In this document: positions 24,051 to 33,287 of the stretch, one piece after another | Layout: each line of letters opens with the position of its first letter | How positions within the stretch are numbered: the first letter of the stretch is position 1 | DNA from: an uncultured Lachnospiraceae bacterium | Lineage (GTDB): Bacteria; Bacillota; Clostridia; Lachnospirales; Lachnospiraceae | Assembly: GCA_947564735.1 (NCBI GenBank) | Contig: CANOEC010000026.1 | Location: forward strand, 1-59,391 | Direction of reading: 5' to 3' | Length of the DNA: 59,391 nucleotides | Notes under the pieces: generated by a model | Told to the model about the DNA's origin: nothing | What the model saw: the letters and a program-made list of their open reading frames with translations, nothing else | The model's database searches: none | Program-made: the position numbers and the translations under genes

Positions 24051-24260
24051 ATGAGTAAATATGATGCTTTATGGAAATATGTACAGGATAGCGGAAGCCA
24101 GTCTGTTACATTAACCTTTGATGAAATTGCTGCAATAGCAGGGACTGCCATTGACCATTCTTTTTTGAAATACAAAAAAGAACTTACGGAGTATGGTTAT
24201 CAGGTTGGAAAGATATCTATGAAGGAGCAAACGGTTATGTTTCATAAAACCGAATGCTAA
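24051..24260 (+). CDS. Small conserved protein of unknown function
   Basis: A 69-residue soluble protein: MSKYDALWKYVQDSGSQSVT, then LTFDEIAAIAG and FLKYKKELTEYGYQVGKISM. The pattern recalls short clostridial proteins with a compact alpha/beta fold that resembles a DNA-binding wing, but no function is known to me. ATG 24051 is preceded by GTGGAAAA. GTG 24039 is an in-frame alternative start. It has its own candidate promoter and is separated from zapA by another promoter. Confidence 0.7.
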   Translation: MSKYDALWKYVQDSGSQSVTLTFDEIAAIAGTAIDHSFLKYKKELTEYGYQVGKISMKEQTVMFHKTEC

Positions 24261-24315
24261 ATTCTGACCGGGGAGAGAAGATACCACCCAGAATATACCA
24301 CCACGCAAAAAAAAC

Positions 24316-24344
24316 TTGAAATTCCGCTACAAGCTATATATAAT
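24316..24344 (+). promoter_or_regulatory. Sigma-A promoter for zapA
   Basis: TTGAAA (24316-24321) and a perfect TATAAT (24339-24344) are 17 bases apart. This is the clearest vegetative promoter in the window. It lies 57 bases before the zapA start. Confidence 0.85.
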
Positions 24345-24401
24345 AGATATGGTAGTGTATATTTATCCTAGGTGGCATATTTTGTATTGGAGGAACGCCC
24401 T

Positions 24402-24809
24402 ATGTCAACGAAAACAGATACCGAGGTAATTATTGCCGGCAAGGTTTTTACTTTAAGCGGCTATGAGAGTGAGGAATATTTGCAGAAAGTCGCCTCTTAC
24501 ATAAACAATAAGGTGGCGGAGTATAATAAAGTTGACAGTTTCAAACGACAGTCCCTTGATACACAGAATGTTCTCCTGCAGTTAAATATTGCGGACGATT
24601 ATTTCAAGGCGAAGAAACAAATCAGTCTTTTGGAAGAAGAAATACAGAACAAAGAAAAGGACATGTACGATTTAAAGCATGAGTTGATTGCATCGCAGAT
24701 TAAATTGGAGAACACGGAGGAGAGCGTCCGTGCTTTGCAGAATGAGGCGAATGAGAATGCAAAGAAAATCATTCGCATGGAGACTGAGTTGAAAGAATTG
24801 AAAAAATAG
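24402..24809 (+). CDS. zapA: Cell division protein ZapA
   Basis: A 135-residue ZapA, which binds and bundles FtsZ at the septum. The N-terminal globular part (TEVIIAGKVFTLSGYESEEY, then LQKVASYINNKV) is typical. It leads into a long coiled coil from about residue 65 to the end (ISLLEEEIQNKEKDMYDLKH). The coiled coil is longer than in short Gram-negative ZapA proteins, as is usual in Clostridia. I chose ATG 24402 after TGGAGGA; the longer frame from 24372 begins before that site. A strong promoter and a strong terminator make it a single-gene unit. Confidence 0.9.
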   Translation: MSTKTDTEVIIAGKVFTLSGYESEEYLQKVASYINNKVAEYNKVDSFKRQSLDTQNVLLQLNIADDYFKAKKQISLLEEEIQNKEKDMYDLKHELIASQIKLENTEESVRALQNEANENAKKIIRMETELKELKK

Positions 24810-24818
24810 GAATCCCAT

Positions 24819-24848
24819 AGCCCTGTCAGAGAAATCTACAGGGCTTTT
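24819..24848 (+). terminator. Intrinsic terminator after zapA
   Basis: AGCCCTGT (24819-24826) pairs with ACAGGGCT (24838-24845), followed by TTT. It is nine bases after the zapA stop. Confidence 0.88.
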
Positions 24849-24918
24849 CATGTAATACAAGATTGGATGACTGTAAAATAACAAGTGAAACAGAGGCAAT
24901 CACTGATAGGAATAGTGT

Positions 24919-27249
24919 ATGAATAGCAAAGTGGAATTACTTGCGCCGGCAGGCAATTATGAAGCCTTTCTCGGAGCAGTCAACGCAGGCGCCGATGCGG
25001 TATATCTGGGCGGAGATAAATTCGGGGCAAGAGCCTATGCGGATAATTTTAACAGAGAAGAAATTTGTCGTGCAATACATACTGCTCATTTCATGGGAAG
25101 GAAAATATATCTCACCGTCAATACGTTAGTAAAAGATGTAGAGTTTGACGAACTCTACCCCTATCTGCTGCCGTTGTACGAAGCCGGACTGGACGGGGTG
25201 ATTGTACAGGATTTAGGCGTGTTGTGTTATATCAGGAACCACTTTAAGGGGCTTTCTTTACATGCAAGCACACAGATGACGCTGACCGGAGCGGGCGGTG
25301 CGGCTTTTATGAAAAAGCAGGGGGTTAGTCGGATTGTGCCTGCAAGGGAATTGTCATTAACGGAAGTGTGTAAGATAAAGGAACAGACCGGATTAGAAAT
25401 GGAGTGCTTTATCCACGGTGCGATGTGTTACTGTTACTCTGGACAATGTCTGTTCAGCAGTATTCTTGGCGGCAGGAGCGGCAATCGTGGAAAATGTGCG
25501 CAGCCATGCAGGCTGCCGTATCAGATTTATGAAGGCAGGGAAAAGAAAAATGGGGTGGATTATCCGCTCAGTCTGAAGGATATGTGTACGATATCGTATC
25601 TTCCGAAGCTTATAGAAGCAGGGATTGATTCCTTCAAGATAGAGGGACGCATGAAGAAGCCGGAATATACGGCAGGCGTAACAGCGATTTACCGTAAATA
25701 TATTGATTTGTATGATACAAAAGGTTCGGAGGCATATCGGGTGGAAAAAGAAGATATCCGGATGCTCCAAAGTCTGTACATCCGCAGTGAACTTCAGAAT
25801 GGATATTATGAACGGCATAACGGCAGAGAAATGATTACGCTGCATAAGCCAAGCTATGCCGGAAGCGACCAGCTTCTTCTTGACCGGCTGCGGGCAGATT
25901 ATGTGCATGAGCCGGACAGGCAGCCGGTTAAGATGCAGGTGGAGCTTAAGGTCGGGGAACCTGCTGCGCTGCATATTACGGGAGAAAATACACAGCATAC
26001 TATAGGGAGTGATCATTTTGGCGCAGGTTTGCCTAAGATTACCGTGACGGTGTACGGACACCTTGTCGATAAGGCGCAGAAGACGCCTCTACAGCCGGAA
26101 ACTGTCAGAAAACAAATGTTAAAAACGGGAAATTCCTGTGTTGCCGTGTCAGTCTGTGATATTTTGATGGATGAACCTGTGTTTATGCCGGTCAGTGCCC
26201 TAAACGAGCTGCGGCGAAAGGGTGTAGCGGAATATGAACGACAGTATATCATAGGGCAGGGATTATCATGCGGCAGAAAGAGCAGTGTTTCCCGGTGCAG
26301 GTCAGCAGAAATAGGACAATCGTTGCAGGAGCCGGAACATACTGTGCTGCCTGTGAGAGATAAATCAACTATTCGTACCGCCCCTATAATAGCAGTTATA
26401 GACATTAGGGTTTCCACATATGACCAACTGACCGAGTCAGTCAAACATAAATGCAGGAGAATCTACGTTGACAGTGATTTATATCTGAATCAGCATGACA
26501 AAGTGATGGCATGTATGGAGCTTCATCCCCATATCGGGTATTATCTTGTGCTTCCTTATATACTGCGTGCACGGGATGAACAGTATCTGCGCACACTAAG
26601 GGAACAGGTGGCAGCCGATGCCTTCATAAGAGGCTTTTTAATCCGCAATTTGGAGGAAGTATCTTATGTCAAGGCATTGGGAGAAGGTTATGAATTTGTT
26701 CCCGATGCCGGACTCTATACGTTCAACAGGGAAACGCTTCGTTTTTGGGCAGACTATTGTGATGAATATACGCTGCCTTTTGAGTTAAACAGGAAGGAAT
26801 CGGGAAATCTGACTGCATTTGCAGACCAAATTGGTATGCGTACAGCCATGATTGTATATGGCAGAATCCCTATGATGATTACGGCTAACTGCATCAGAAA
26901 AACGGCAGAATGCTGTATGGAGGATGCAGGAAACCGCTTCCTCCGGCAGGGAAGAACAGATACGGAAGCGCAAAAAAAGCAGAGTGTCCATTCTGCGATG
27001 TATTTGCGCGATCGCTACGAGACGGATTTTCCGGTGGAGATAAACTGTAATCATTGCTATAATATTATTTACAATTCCGTTCCATATTCTCTGCATTTAC
27101 AGGCAGATGCGTTAGAAAAGATTGGTGCGGGCATACGACGTTATGATTTTACAACGGAGACGGCAGGTGAATGCAGGCAGATTCTGACAGGTGAGGCGTT
27201 TCCGTATGACGCATATACGACAGGGCATTTAAAAAGAGGCGTGGAGTAA
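24919..27249 (+). CDS. U32 family protein (RlhA/YdcP-like, with DUF3656)
   Basis: A 776-residue protein. The first 400 residues are the U32 barrel: ELLAPAGNYEAFLGAVNAGA, DAVYLGGDKFGARAYADNF, and the cysteine set CFIHGAMCYCYSGQC...GKCAQPCR that defines the family and probably holds an iron-sulfur cluster. Then SLKDMCTISYLPKLIEAGID and FKIEGRMKKPEYTA follow. The second half matches the DUF3656-type extension. Members such as E. coli RlhA hydroxylate 23S rRNA, and relatives hydroxylate tRNA. Protease activity is doubtful in this long type. The stop is six bases before the next gene, so the two are likely co-transcribed. Confidence 0.88.
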   Translation: MNSKVELLAPAGNYEAFLGAVNAGADAVYLGGDKFGARAYADNFNREEICRAIHTAHFMGRKIYLTVNTLVKDVEFDELYPYLLPLYEAGLDGVIVQDLGVLCYIRNHFKGLSLHASTQMTLTGAGGAAFMKKQGVSRIVPARELSLTEVCKIKEQTGLEMECFIHGAMCYCYSGQCLFSSILGGRSGNRGKCAQPCRLPYQIYEGREKKNGVDYPLSLKDMCTISYLPKLIEAGIDSFKIEGRMKKPEYTAGVTAIYRKYIDLYDTKGSEAYRVEKEDIRMLQSLYIRSELQNGYYERHNGREMITLHKPSYAGSDQLLLDRLRADYVHEPDRQPVKMQVELKVGEPAALHITGENTQHTIGSDHFGAGLPKITVTVYGHLVDKAQKTPLQPETVRKQMLKTGNSCVAVSVCDILMDEPVFMPVSALNELRRKGVAEYERQYIIGQGLSCGRKSSVSRCRSAEIGQSLQEPEHTVLPVRDKSTIRTAPIIAVIDIRVSTYDQLTESVKHKCRRIYVDSDLYLNQHDKVMACMELHPHIGYYLVLPYILRARDEQYLRTLREQVAADAFIRGFLIRNLEEVSYVKALGEGYEFVPDAGLYTFNRETLRFWADYCDEYTLPFELNRKESGNLTAFADQIGMRTAMIVYGRIPMMITANCIRKTAECCMEDAGNRFLRQGRTDTEAQKKQSVHSAMYLRDRYETDFPVEINCNHCYNIIYNSVPYSLHLQADALEKIGAGIRRYDFTTETAGECRQILTGEAFPYDAYTTGHLKRGVE

Positions 27250-27255
27250 TATTTC

Positions 27256-28677
27256 ATGGAATTATATATTACCGAACTTTCAAAGTATTTTATTACATTG
27301 TTCATTGCACTATATACACTGGAATGCTTTCTGGTTTTTCGTTTTCAGGATGAGGAGAGAAGAAGCGGCATTTACATCCGCCAGAATCTGTTGATGTTTC
27401 TGGTTCATTTTTCATGCTTTCTGGTCATCTGCTTTGAGACGGGGAAGCTGGAATATCTGTTGTTCTATGCACTGCAGCAGATTTTGTTGTTTGCTACGAT
27501 TGTTCTGTTCCGTATGATTTATCCTACGGGCAACAGGCTGATTATCAACAATATGTGTATGCTCTTAAGCATCGGATTCATTGTGCTGAGCCGCCTTTCT
27601 TTTGAGCGTGCAATCAAACAGTTTTTCATTGTGACAGTATCCATCATCATCGGGATGCTGATTCCCTATTTTGTGTATAAACTGAAGTTCCTTAAGAATC
27701 TCACATGGGTTTATGCGGTGGTCGGGGTTCTTGCATTGGGCATTGTGCTGATTCTTGGCGCGACCACTTATGGTTCCAAGATTTCCTACTCGATTGCGGG
27801 CGTGACGTTCCAGCCCTCCGAGTTTGTGAAGATAATTTTTGTGTTTTTTATTGCCGGTGCGCTTCATGAGGCAGATGATTTTCTGCACGTTGCGCTGACG
27901 GCGTTTGTGGCGGGGATACATGTGCTGATTCTGGTGGCGTCGAAAGACTTAGGAAGCGCGCTGATTTTCTTTATCGTCTATGTGTTGATGGTGTTTATTG
28001 CCACCGGCAACTGGATTTATCTGCTGCTTGGCACTGCGGGAGGATGCGGCGCCGCCGTCTTTGCCTACCATTTCTTTTCCCATGTACAGGTGCGTGTACA
28101 GGCATGGAAAGACCCCTTTAGCTGTATTGACGATGCCGGTTACCAGATTACGCAGTCACTTTTTGCCATCAGCAGCGGCGACTGGTTTGGTCTCGGATTG
28201 TTCCGCGGCACACCGGATTCCATCCCATTTGTAGAGGCTGATTTTATCTTTTCTGCTGTTGCGGAGGAACTGGGCATTGCATTTTCCATGTGTATGATTT
28301 TAATCTGCATCAGTTGTTTTATTATGTTTATGAATATCTCAATCAAGCTGAATGACAAATTTTATCATCTGATTGCTTTCGGGCTGGGCGTCACCTATAT
28401 TTTTCAGGTGTTTCTGACGATTGGCGGCGGTACGAAGTTTATACCGATGACCGGTGTGACGCTTCCGTTTGTCAGCTATGGCGGCAGTTCGGTATTGACG
28501 TCTCTGATGATGTTTTTTATCATAGAAGGGCTTTACATCATCAGACGGGAAGAAGGGGAAAGGCGTGTCAAAAAGAAGAAGAGAAGACGAAGAACAGAAT
28601 ATGAAGCCGTCACGGAAGAAATCGCCGCAGACGAAGCAGACTCAGAAGACGAACCGGAGGCGGAAGAAGAGGAATAG
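27256..28677 (+). CDS. FtsW/RodA/SpoVE family glycosyltransferase
   Basis: A 473-residue SEDS protein with about ten hydrophobic segments. The family signature is YGSKISYSIAGVTFQPSEFV, and the C-terminal motif PMTGVTLPFVSYGGSSVLTS is complete. SEDS proteins polymerise peptidoglycan strands together with a class B PBP. The PBP gene follows directly, making a FtsW-PbpA-like pair separate from the rodA of the mre-min cluster. The last 40 residues are a basic then very acidic tail (YEAVTEEIAADEADSEDEPE) encoded in a 113-base out-of-frame overlap with the PBP gene. Confidence 0.9.
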   Translation: MELYITELSKYFITLFIALYTLECFLVFRFQDEERRSGIYIRQNLLMFLVHFSCFLVICFETGKLEYLLFYALQQILLFATIVLFRMIYPTGNRLIINNMCMLLSIGFIVLSRLSFERAIKQFFIVTVSIIIGMLIPYFVYKLKFLKNLTWVYAVVGVLALGIVLILGATTYGSKISYSIAGVTFQPSEFVKIIFVFFIAGALHEADDFLHVALTAFVAGIHVLILVASKDLGSALIFFIVYVLMVFIATGNWIYLLLGTAGGCGAAVFAYHFFSHVQVRVQAWKDPFSCIDDAGYQITQSLFAISSGDWFGLGLFRGTPDSIPFVEADFIFSAVAEELGIAFSMCMILICISCFIMFMNISIKLNDKFYHLIAFGLGVTYIFQVFLTIGGGTKFIPMTGVTLPFVSYGGSSVLTSLMMFFIIEGLYIIRREEGERRVKKKKRRRRTEYEAVTEEIAADEADSEDEPEAEEEE

Positions 28678-30070
28678 GCAGATAAGGGAGGTCACATACC
28701 TTTTTGTCACCGTGTTTCTCTGTCTGATGGGATACACATGCCATTATGCCGTCACGCACAAGCAGGAGCTGATTAACAACAGCTACAACGGCAGACAGGA
28801 GCTGCTTATTTCACAAAATACGCGGGGGACGATTTATGCGGCGGGCGGACAGGTGCTTGCGGAGACAAAGACGGACGAAAACGGCAAGGAATTTCGTTCC
28901 TATCCTTATGAAAATCTGTTTGCGCATGCGGTAGGGTATGCATCCAACGGCAAATTTGGCATCGAATCGAGCAGCAACTATTATCTGATTAATTCCAATG
29001 CAAAGTTATCGGACAAGGTTGCAAGCGACGTCGCCGGCATCAAATATCCCGGTGACGATGTATATACCACGCTTGATGTGGGTGTACAGGAGGTGGCGTA
29101 TCAGTCGCTTGGTGTTTACAAGGGTGCAATCATTGTTTCCGAGCCGTCAACAGGTAAGATTATTGCAATGGTATCAAAACCGGATTTCAATCCGAACGAA
29201 ATCGATGCGATATGGGATGAATTGCTGGAGGATAAAGAAAGTACAGTACTGCTGAACCGGGCGACACAGGGGCTGTACCCGCCGGGTTCGACGTTCAAGA
29301 TTGTGACGGCGCTTGAGTATATCCGTGAGAATCCCGACACATATCATCAGTACTCGTATCAATGTAACGGGAGATTCACGCTGGGAGAAGACCGCATTAA
29401 TTGTTATCACGGTTCGGTTCACGGATATGAAGATTTTACGAAATCCTTTGCCAAATCGTGCAACGCCTCCTTTGCGAATATCGGTATGCAGCTTGACAGG
29501 ACACGGTTCGGCGATACTTTGAATAATCTGTTGTTTAACAAGGAGCTGCCTGTCTCATTCGCCTATAACAAAAGCAGGCTGGTCGTGGATGAATCCACGT
29601 CGGATTCCGATGTGATGCAGGCGGCAATCGGGCAGGGCACCACACAGATTACGCCGCTTCACTTAAATATGATTACCTGCGCCATCGCCAATAAGGGCGT
29701 TCTGATGAAGCCCTATCTGGTGGAATGTGTCAAGAATAACGAAGGCAGTATTGTCAAACAGTTTGAAGCAGATACTTATAAAAAGCTGATGTCCGAGGAA
29801 GAGGCGGCGGCATTGAACGGGCTGATGCAGGCGGTCGTTACAAGCGGAACAGGAACGAAGCTTGCCGGCTTGTCATATACGGCGGCAGGCAAGACCGGGT
29901 CGGCGGAATACAACAGTGATAAGAGCGATTCCCATGCATGGTTTACAGGATTTGCACCGGCTGAGAATCCGGAAGTCTGCGTGACGATTATTATCGAGGG
30001 CGCCGGGAGCGGCGGCGACTATGCGGTGCCTATCGCCAAGCGGATTTTTAACGAATATTTTGGCTTATAA
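28565..30070 (+). CDS. Class B penicillin-binding protein (transpeptidase)
   Basis: A 501-residue PBP. A basic cytoplasmic tail (MSKRRREDEE, then KTNRRRKKRNRQ) precedes one membrane helix at about residues 45-62. A short N-domain is followed by the transpeptidase with STFK (Ser242), SCN in KSFAKSCNASF, and KTGSAEY. The N-domain lacks the long dimerisation region of PBP2/FtsI, so it resembles the PbpA type paired with FtsW/RodA genes. The GTG start at 28565 has GGGGAAAGG upstream and lies 113 bases inside the previous gene. ATG 28601 is an alternative that also overlaps. It cross-links glycan made by its SEDS partner. Confidence 0.9.
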   Translation: MSKRRREDEEQNMKPSRKKSPQTKQTQKTNRRRKKRNRQIREVTYLFVTVFLCLMGYTCHYAVTHKQELINNSYNGRQELLISQNTRGTIYAAGGQVLAETKTDENGKEFRSYPYENLFAHAVGYASNGKFGIESSSNYYLINSNAKLSDKVASDVAGIKYPGDDVYTTLDVGVQEVAYQSLGVYKGAIIVSEPSTGKIIAMVSKPDFNPNEIDAIWDELLEDKESTVLLNRATQGLYPPGSTFKIVTALEYIRENPDTYHQYSYQCNGRFTLGEDRINCYHGSVHGYEDFTKSFAKSCNASFANIGMQLDRTRFGDTLNNLLFNKELPVSFAYNKSRLVVDESTSDSDVMQAAIGQGTTQITPLHLNMITCAIANKGVLMKPYLVECVKNNEGSIVKQFEADTYKKLMSEEEAAALNGLMQAVVTSGTGTKLAGLSYTAAGKTGSAEYNSDKSDSHAWFTGFAPAENPEVCVTIIIEGAGSGGDYAVPIAKRIFNEYFGL

Positions 30071-30088
30071 CAGAAAAAAGGAGTCTCT

Positions 30089-30538
30089 ATGATAGAAGCG
30101 GTAAGCTGCGGAGGTGTTGTCATTTTTCGCGGAAAAATACTCGTACTTTATAAACATTTTCATAATAAATATGAGGGCTGGGTGCTGCCGAAGGGAACCA
30201 TGGAAGAAGGCGAATCACGCAGCGATACCGCGCTTAGGGAAGTGTATGAAGAATCAGGCGTGGAGGCTGCAATCATGAAGTATATCGGCAAAAGCCAGTA
30301 TACGTTCGCTGTGCCGGAGGATATTGTGTCCAAAGAAGTCCACTGGTATCTTATGATCGCGGACAGCTACTACAGCAAGCCTCAGAAGGAGGAATATTTC
30401 ACGGATTCCGGCTACTATAAATATCATGAGGCGTACCATCTTTTGAAATTTTCCAATGAAAAGCAGATATTGGAGCGGGCGTATAACAGCTATCTGGAAC
30501 TGAAAAAAGACAATCTGTGGTTTAAAAATACACAATAG
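30089..30538 (+). CDS. Nudix hydrolase
   Basis: A 149-residue Nudix protein. The Nudix box is complete: G in PKGTMEEGESRSDTALREVY, with the REVYEESG metal-binding glutamates. The start VSCGGVVIFRGKILVLYKH is typical of the diadenosine polyphosphate or ADP-sugar type. It hydrolyses a nucleoside diphosphate linked to another group; the substrate is unknown. AAAAGGAG precedes ATG 30089, and the gene follows the PBP after 18 bases, so it is probably in the same transcript. It ends at a hairpin shared with the convergent HD-GYP gene. Confidence 0.92.
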   Translation: MIEAVSCGGVVIFRGKILVLYKHFHNKYEGWVLPKGTMEEGESRSDTALREVYEESGVEAAIMKYIGKSQYTFAVPEDIVSKEVHWYLMIADSYYSKPQKEEYFTDSGYYKYHEAYHLLKFSNEKQILERAYNSYLELKKDNLWFKNTQ

Positions 30539-30558
30539 GGCAGCCCGTAAGCTGCCCT
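30537..30558. terminator. Hairpin between convergent Nudix and HD-GYP genes
   Basis: AGGGCAGC (30537-30544) and GCTGCCCT (30551-30558) pair perfectly around CCGTAA. The T run is weak on both strands, but its place between two convergent stops suits a shared terminator. Confidence 0.65.
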
Positions 30559-30563
30559 GTCTG

Positions 30564-31619
30564 TTAATAGATGGCGGTAATTTCCAGTTCCGGTTCGTCT
30601 GCGAGATGGATTTCCACATCCCCGGCTTTCAACATCGGTCTGGTCAAATGTTCTTCGTTAATCTGTATAATCTGCGCTTCCACATCATTCGACAGCCGCA
30701 CGTTAAAGCCCAGCTGCGTCGCCGCGATATGAGACAATATCGGTTTTAATATGGTTTCATCGAATTTCACGTATCCGTCTTTCTCGAAATTGGCAATCAC
30801 TTGGAACGGATTTAAGGACATCCGATAGGTTCTGGCGGAAGTCATTGCTTCATAGGCGTCGATGATGGCGATATACTTTGCATAAACGTCAATTTTATCA
30901 GAACGCAGTCTGGAAGGGTAGCCCGAACCGTCGCAGCGTTCGTGGTGCATCAGCGTTGCCTTCAGGACGTGTTCATTCAAATCTTTATCCTTTAACATAT
31001 CAAATCCGAGCATCGTGTGCGTCTTTAACTTCGTAAATTCCAAATCGGTGAGTTTTCCGGACTTCCATAACAAATCCTGCGGAAGCTTCAGCTTGCCGAT
31101 GTCGTAGAAGAATCCGCATTGAATGAGCAGAAAGATATCTTCCTCCGAGAGTTTTAGCCATGTGCCAAATACGCCGGCGATCAAAGCGGAGTTGAGGCAG
31201 TGCGCATAGGTCATGTCGTCCTCACTGGGAAGCATATTGTAGAGAAAATCAAGCAGCTGCTCGCCGCTTCGCGCGCGGGATGTGATTTTAACGTACATTT
31301 CCATCAAGGCATTCATCTTAACTGGCACGCCCTGTTCTACGAAACTCTTCATCTGTTTGCGGTAAATGGACATACAATTGTTATAGGTGAGTTCAAAAGA
31401 CTTAAATTCGGGACTGAGACGAACTTTCTCGAAATGGGTCGTCGCGTAGTCAATTTCTTCTTTGACAGCGACACACATAATGGAGTACCGCGCCAGTCTG
31501 GCGATGACGGCATCATCGACCTTTGTATCTTTTGGATAAAGAAGTTTGTTCTGATAGCTGTAGACATCTTCTCCGATAACCATTCCTTTTTCCAGTGCCA
31601 TACGCGCCACATTTTTCAT
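30564..31619 (-). CDS. HD-GYP domain protein with an altered HD motif
   Basis: A 351-residue cytoplasmic protein. The N-terminal 130 residues are unrecognised; the rest is an HD-GYP domain, a family of cyclic di-GMP phosphodiesterases. The later metal motifs are kept: KTHTMLGFDML, HHERCDGSGYP (His225-Pro235) and IIDAYEAMTSARTYR. The HD motif itself reads FFYDIGK: Tyr172 replaces the His that normally binds metal, while Asp173 is kept. The protein may bind cyclic di-GMP without cutting it, or use a different metal set. It is monocistronic on the minus strand, with 273 bases of AT-rich DNA between its start and the next gene. Confidence 0.88.
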   Translation of the reverse strand: MKNVARMALEKGMVIGEDVYSYQNKLLYPKDTKVDDAVIARLARYSIMCVAVKEEIDYATTHFEKVRLSPEFKSFELTYNNCMSIYRKQMKSFVEQGVPVKMNALMEMYVKITSRARSGEQLLDFLYNMLPSEDDMTYAHCLNSALIAGVFGTWLKLSEEDIFLLIQCGFFYDIGKLKLPQDLLWKSGKLTDLEFTKLKTHTMLGFDMLKDKDLNEHVLKATLMHHERCDGSGYPSRLRSDKIDVYAKYIAIIDAYEAMTSARTYRMSLNPFQVIANFEKDGYVKFDETILKPILSHIAATQLGFNVRLSNDVEAQIIQINEEHLTRPMLKAGDVEIHLADEPELEITAIY

Positions 31620-31892
31620 ATGAATTCCCCCTTAACCGGATTGACGGACATTCCTGTGCCGAAGCAGAAAATGAATGCCGCTCGACAATATGTATTTCAA
31701 GACAACAATTATCTGATAATAGTATAAAACCGCCGCATAATATGTGTCAATAACTTAAAATCATCATTGTTTGATACTTTTGTATGTGAATTTCATGCAA
31801 TATACGAATCATAGTCAGCCCTTTTTATTTCAAGAAAAGTGTGTTAAAATGATTTGAACCGGATAAAATGACATTGGCTCTAGGAAATGAAT

Positions 31893-32198
31893 ATGAAATT
31901 TTATAAAAATCTCTACGTCGGGGATACTATCAGTAATCCCGATAAAATCAAACGGAAATTGAAAAAACATGCAAAGCTCGTGAATGTCTATGTGATTGTG
32001 TATGCAGCTCAGGAAAAAAGGCTTGAAATTTATCACAGTCTGATGCTGCAGCAATATTATTATCGGGAGAATCCGCCTTATATTGTCGGCATTGCAGGCA
32101 GTCAGGAAGAGGCGAATGAACTGATACGCCGGATTGCGGAGGAAGCTGTGCAAAGAACGGGCAAAGCGGATTTGGTCGGATATCTGTTTTCAGTTTAG
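31893..32198 (+). CDS. Hypothetical protein
   Basis: A 101-residue soluble protein I do not recognise. It is basic at the start (MKFYKNLYVGDTISNPDKIK) and has alternating strand and helix patterns (LVNVYVIVYAAQEKRLEIYH, then EEANELIRRIAEEAVQRTG). ATG 31893 is seven bases from TAGGA; ATG 31887, two codons earlier, is possible. It lies 24 bases before the DUF2953-gerW pair and is probably transcribed with it. The 273 bases before it hold no clear gene. Confidence 0.7.
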   Translation: MKFYKNLYVGDTISNPDKIKRKLKKHAKLVNVYVIVYAAQEKRLEIYHSLMLQQYYYRENPPYIVGIAGSQEEANELIRRIAEEAVQRTGKADLVGYLFSV

Positions 32199-32222
32199 GA
32201 AAAGGAATCGTTTTTTAATCGT

Positions 32223-33287
32223 ATGCTACATATTATTTTGCTTATTTTAAAAATTATAGGGATCATCCTTTTAATCATTCTGGGTGTCCTTTTATCTGCA
32301 ATTTTTTGTGCGCTTTTTGTGCCGGTGAGATACCGGATTAAGCTGGGCAGAGAAGAGGGGGAGGACAAACCGCCCTTTGTGGCATCCGTTAAGATTACAT
32401 GGCTACTTCATTTCGTTAATATTCTGATACGGTATCCTTCTGATGTGATTGTCCGTGTAAGACTCACTGTGATTCCAATCCTCAGGCTGCCCGGAAAAGA
32501 GAAAAAAAGTGCAAAAACGCCACCGGATGAAAAGCCCCGCAAAGATGTAAAGAAGGAACCTGTTGATAGCAGAGCAGCAAAACAGCCTGTTGAGGCGGAG
32601 ATTAAGAGCACGTCTGTGAGCCAGTCCGGCGCTTCCTATGAAGCGTTTGAGAGTGACTTCACGAATAGGGAAACTTCAACTTCACCGGTTTCAGATAAGG
32701 AGATGCCGGAAGCAGAGCCGAAGGAGGAAGCTCCTGCGGCAGATGTGCAAAAGGAAGATAAGGAAGCTTCTGCTACTGGCAAAGAGCCTGCATTTACGGA
32801 TAAAATCAGGAAATGGTTACAGAAAATCAAAGAGATTGTCGAAAAAATAAAGGCGCTCTTTGAAAATATACAGTACACAATCAGAAAGTTCTGTGATAAA
32901 ATAAAATCTGTGTTGGATAATATACAGTATTATCGCGGGGTGATAGAAAGCGAACCGTTTAGGCGCTCATTTCGCCTGTGCAGGAGTGAACTGGGCGCTA
33001 TTTGTAAGAGTCTGAAACCCGATAAGCTGGAAGCGGATTTGCTTGTCGGCATGGCAGATCCTGCGACAACAGGACAGATATTAGCCGCATACGGTATGCT
33101 TTATCCGCTGCTTGGGCAGCATGTGCGCGTCGTGGGAAATTTTGGGGTGGAACAGACATATGCCGCCGGCGAATTGTTTATTCGCGGTAAAATCAGAGCG
33201 CTTACGTTTTTGAAGGCGGCAATCAAGATATATTTTAACAAGGATATCAGGAAACTGATTAAGCTATTGAAGAAGGAGGCTGTATAA
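32223..33287 (+). CDS. DUF2953 membrane-anchored protein (YtfI-like)
   Basis: A 354-residue protein with one long N-terminal membrane segment (residues 1-33). It has a region matching DUF2953 (FVPVRYRIKLGREEGEDKPP, VASVKITWLLHFVNILIRYP), a Lys/Glu/Pro-rich low-complexity linker at about 90-195, and a C-terminal part with LLVGMADPATTGQILAAYGM and RGKIRALTFLKAAIKIY. In Bacillus ytfI lies just before ytfJ/gerW, and the same order is seen here with a one-base overlap (TAATG). A sporulation role is inferred from context. No strong ribosome binding site is seen before ATG 32223. Confidence 0.85.
   Translation: MLHIILLILKIIGIILLIILGVLLSAIFCALFVPVRYRIKLGREEGEDKPPFVASVKITWLLHFVNILIRYPSDVIVRVRLTVIPILRLPGKEKKSAKTPPDEKPRKDVKKEPVDSRAAKQPVEAEIKSTSVSQSGASYEAFESDFTNRETSTSPVSDKEMPEAEPKEEAPAADVQKEDKEASATGKEPAFTDKIRKWLQKIKEIVEKIKALFENIQYTIRKFCDKIKSVLDNIQYYRGVIESEPFRRSFRLCRSELGAICKSLKPDKLEADLLVGMADPATTGQILAAYGMLYPLLGQHVRVVGNFGVEQTYAAGELFIRGKIRALTFLKAAIKIYFNKDIRKLIKLLKKEAV

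Noticed and set aside
25393-26061. 222-codon minus-strand frame opposite the U32 gene
   Set aside because: Antisense to a conserved coding region, with no start signal and no family resemblance.
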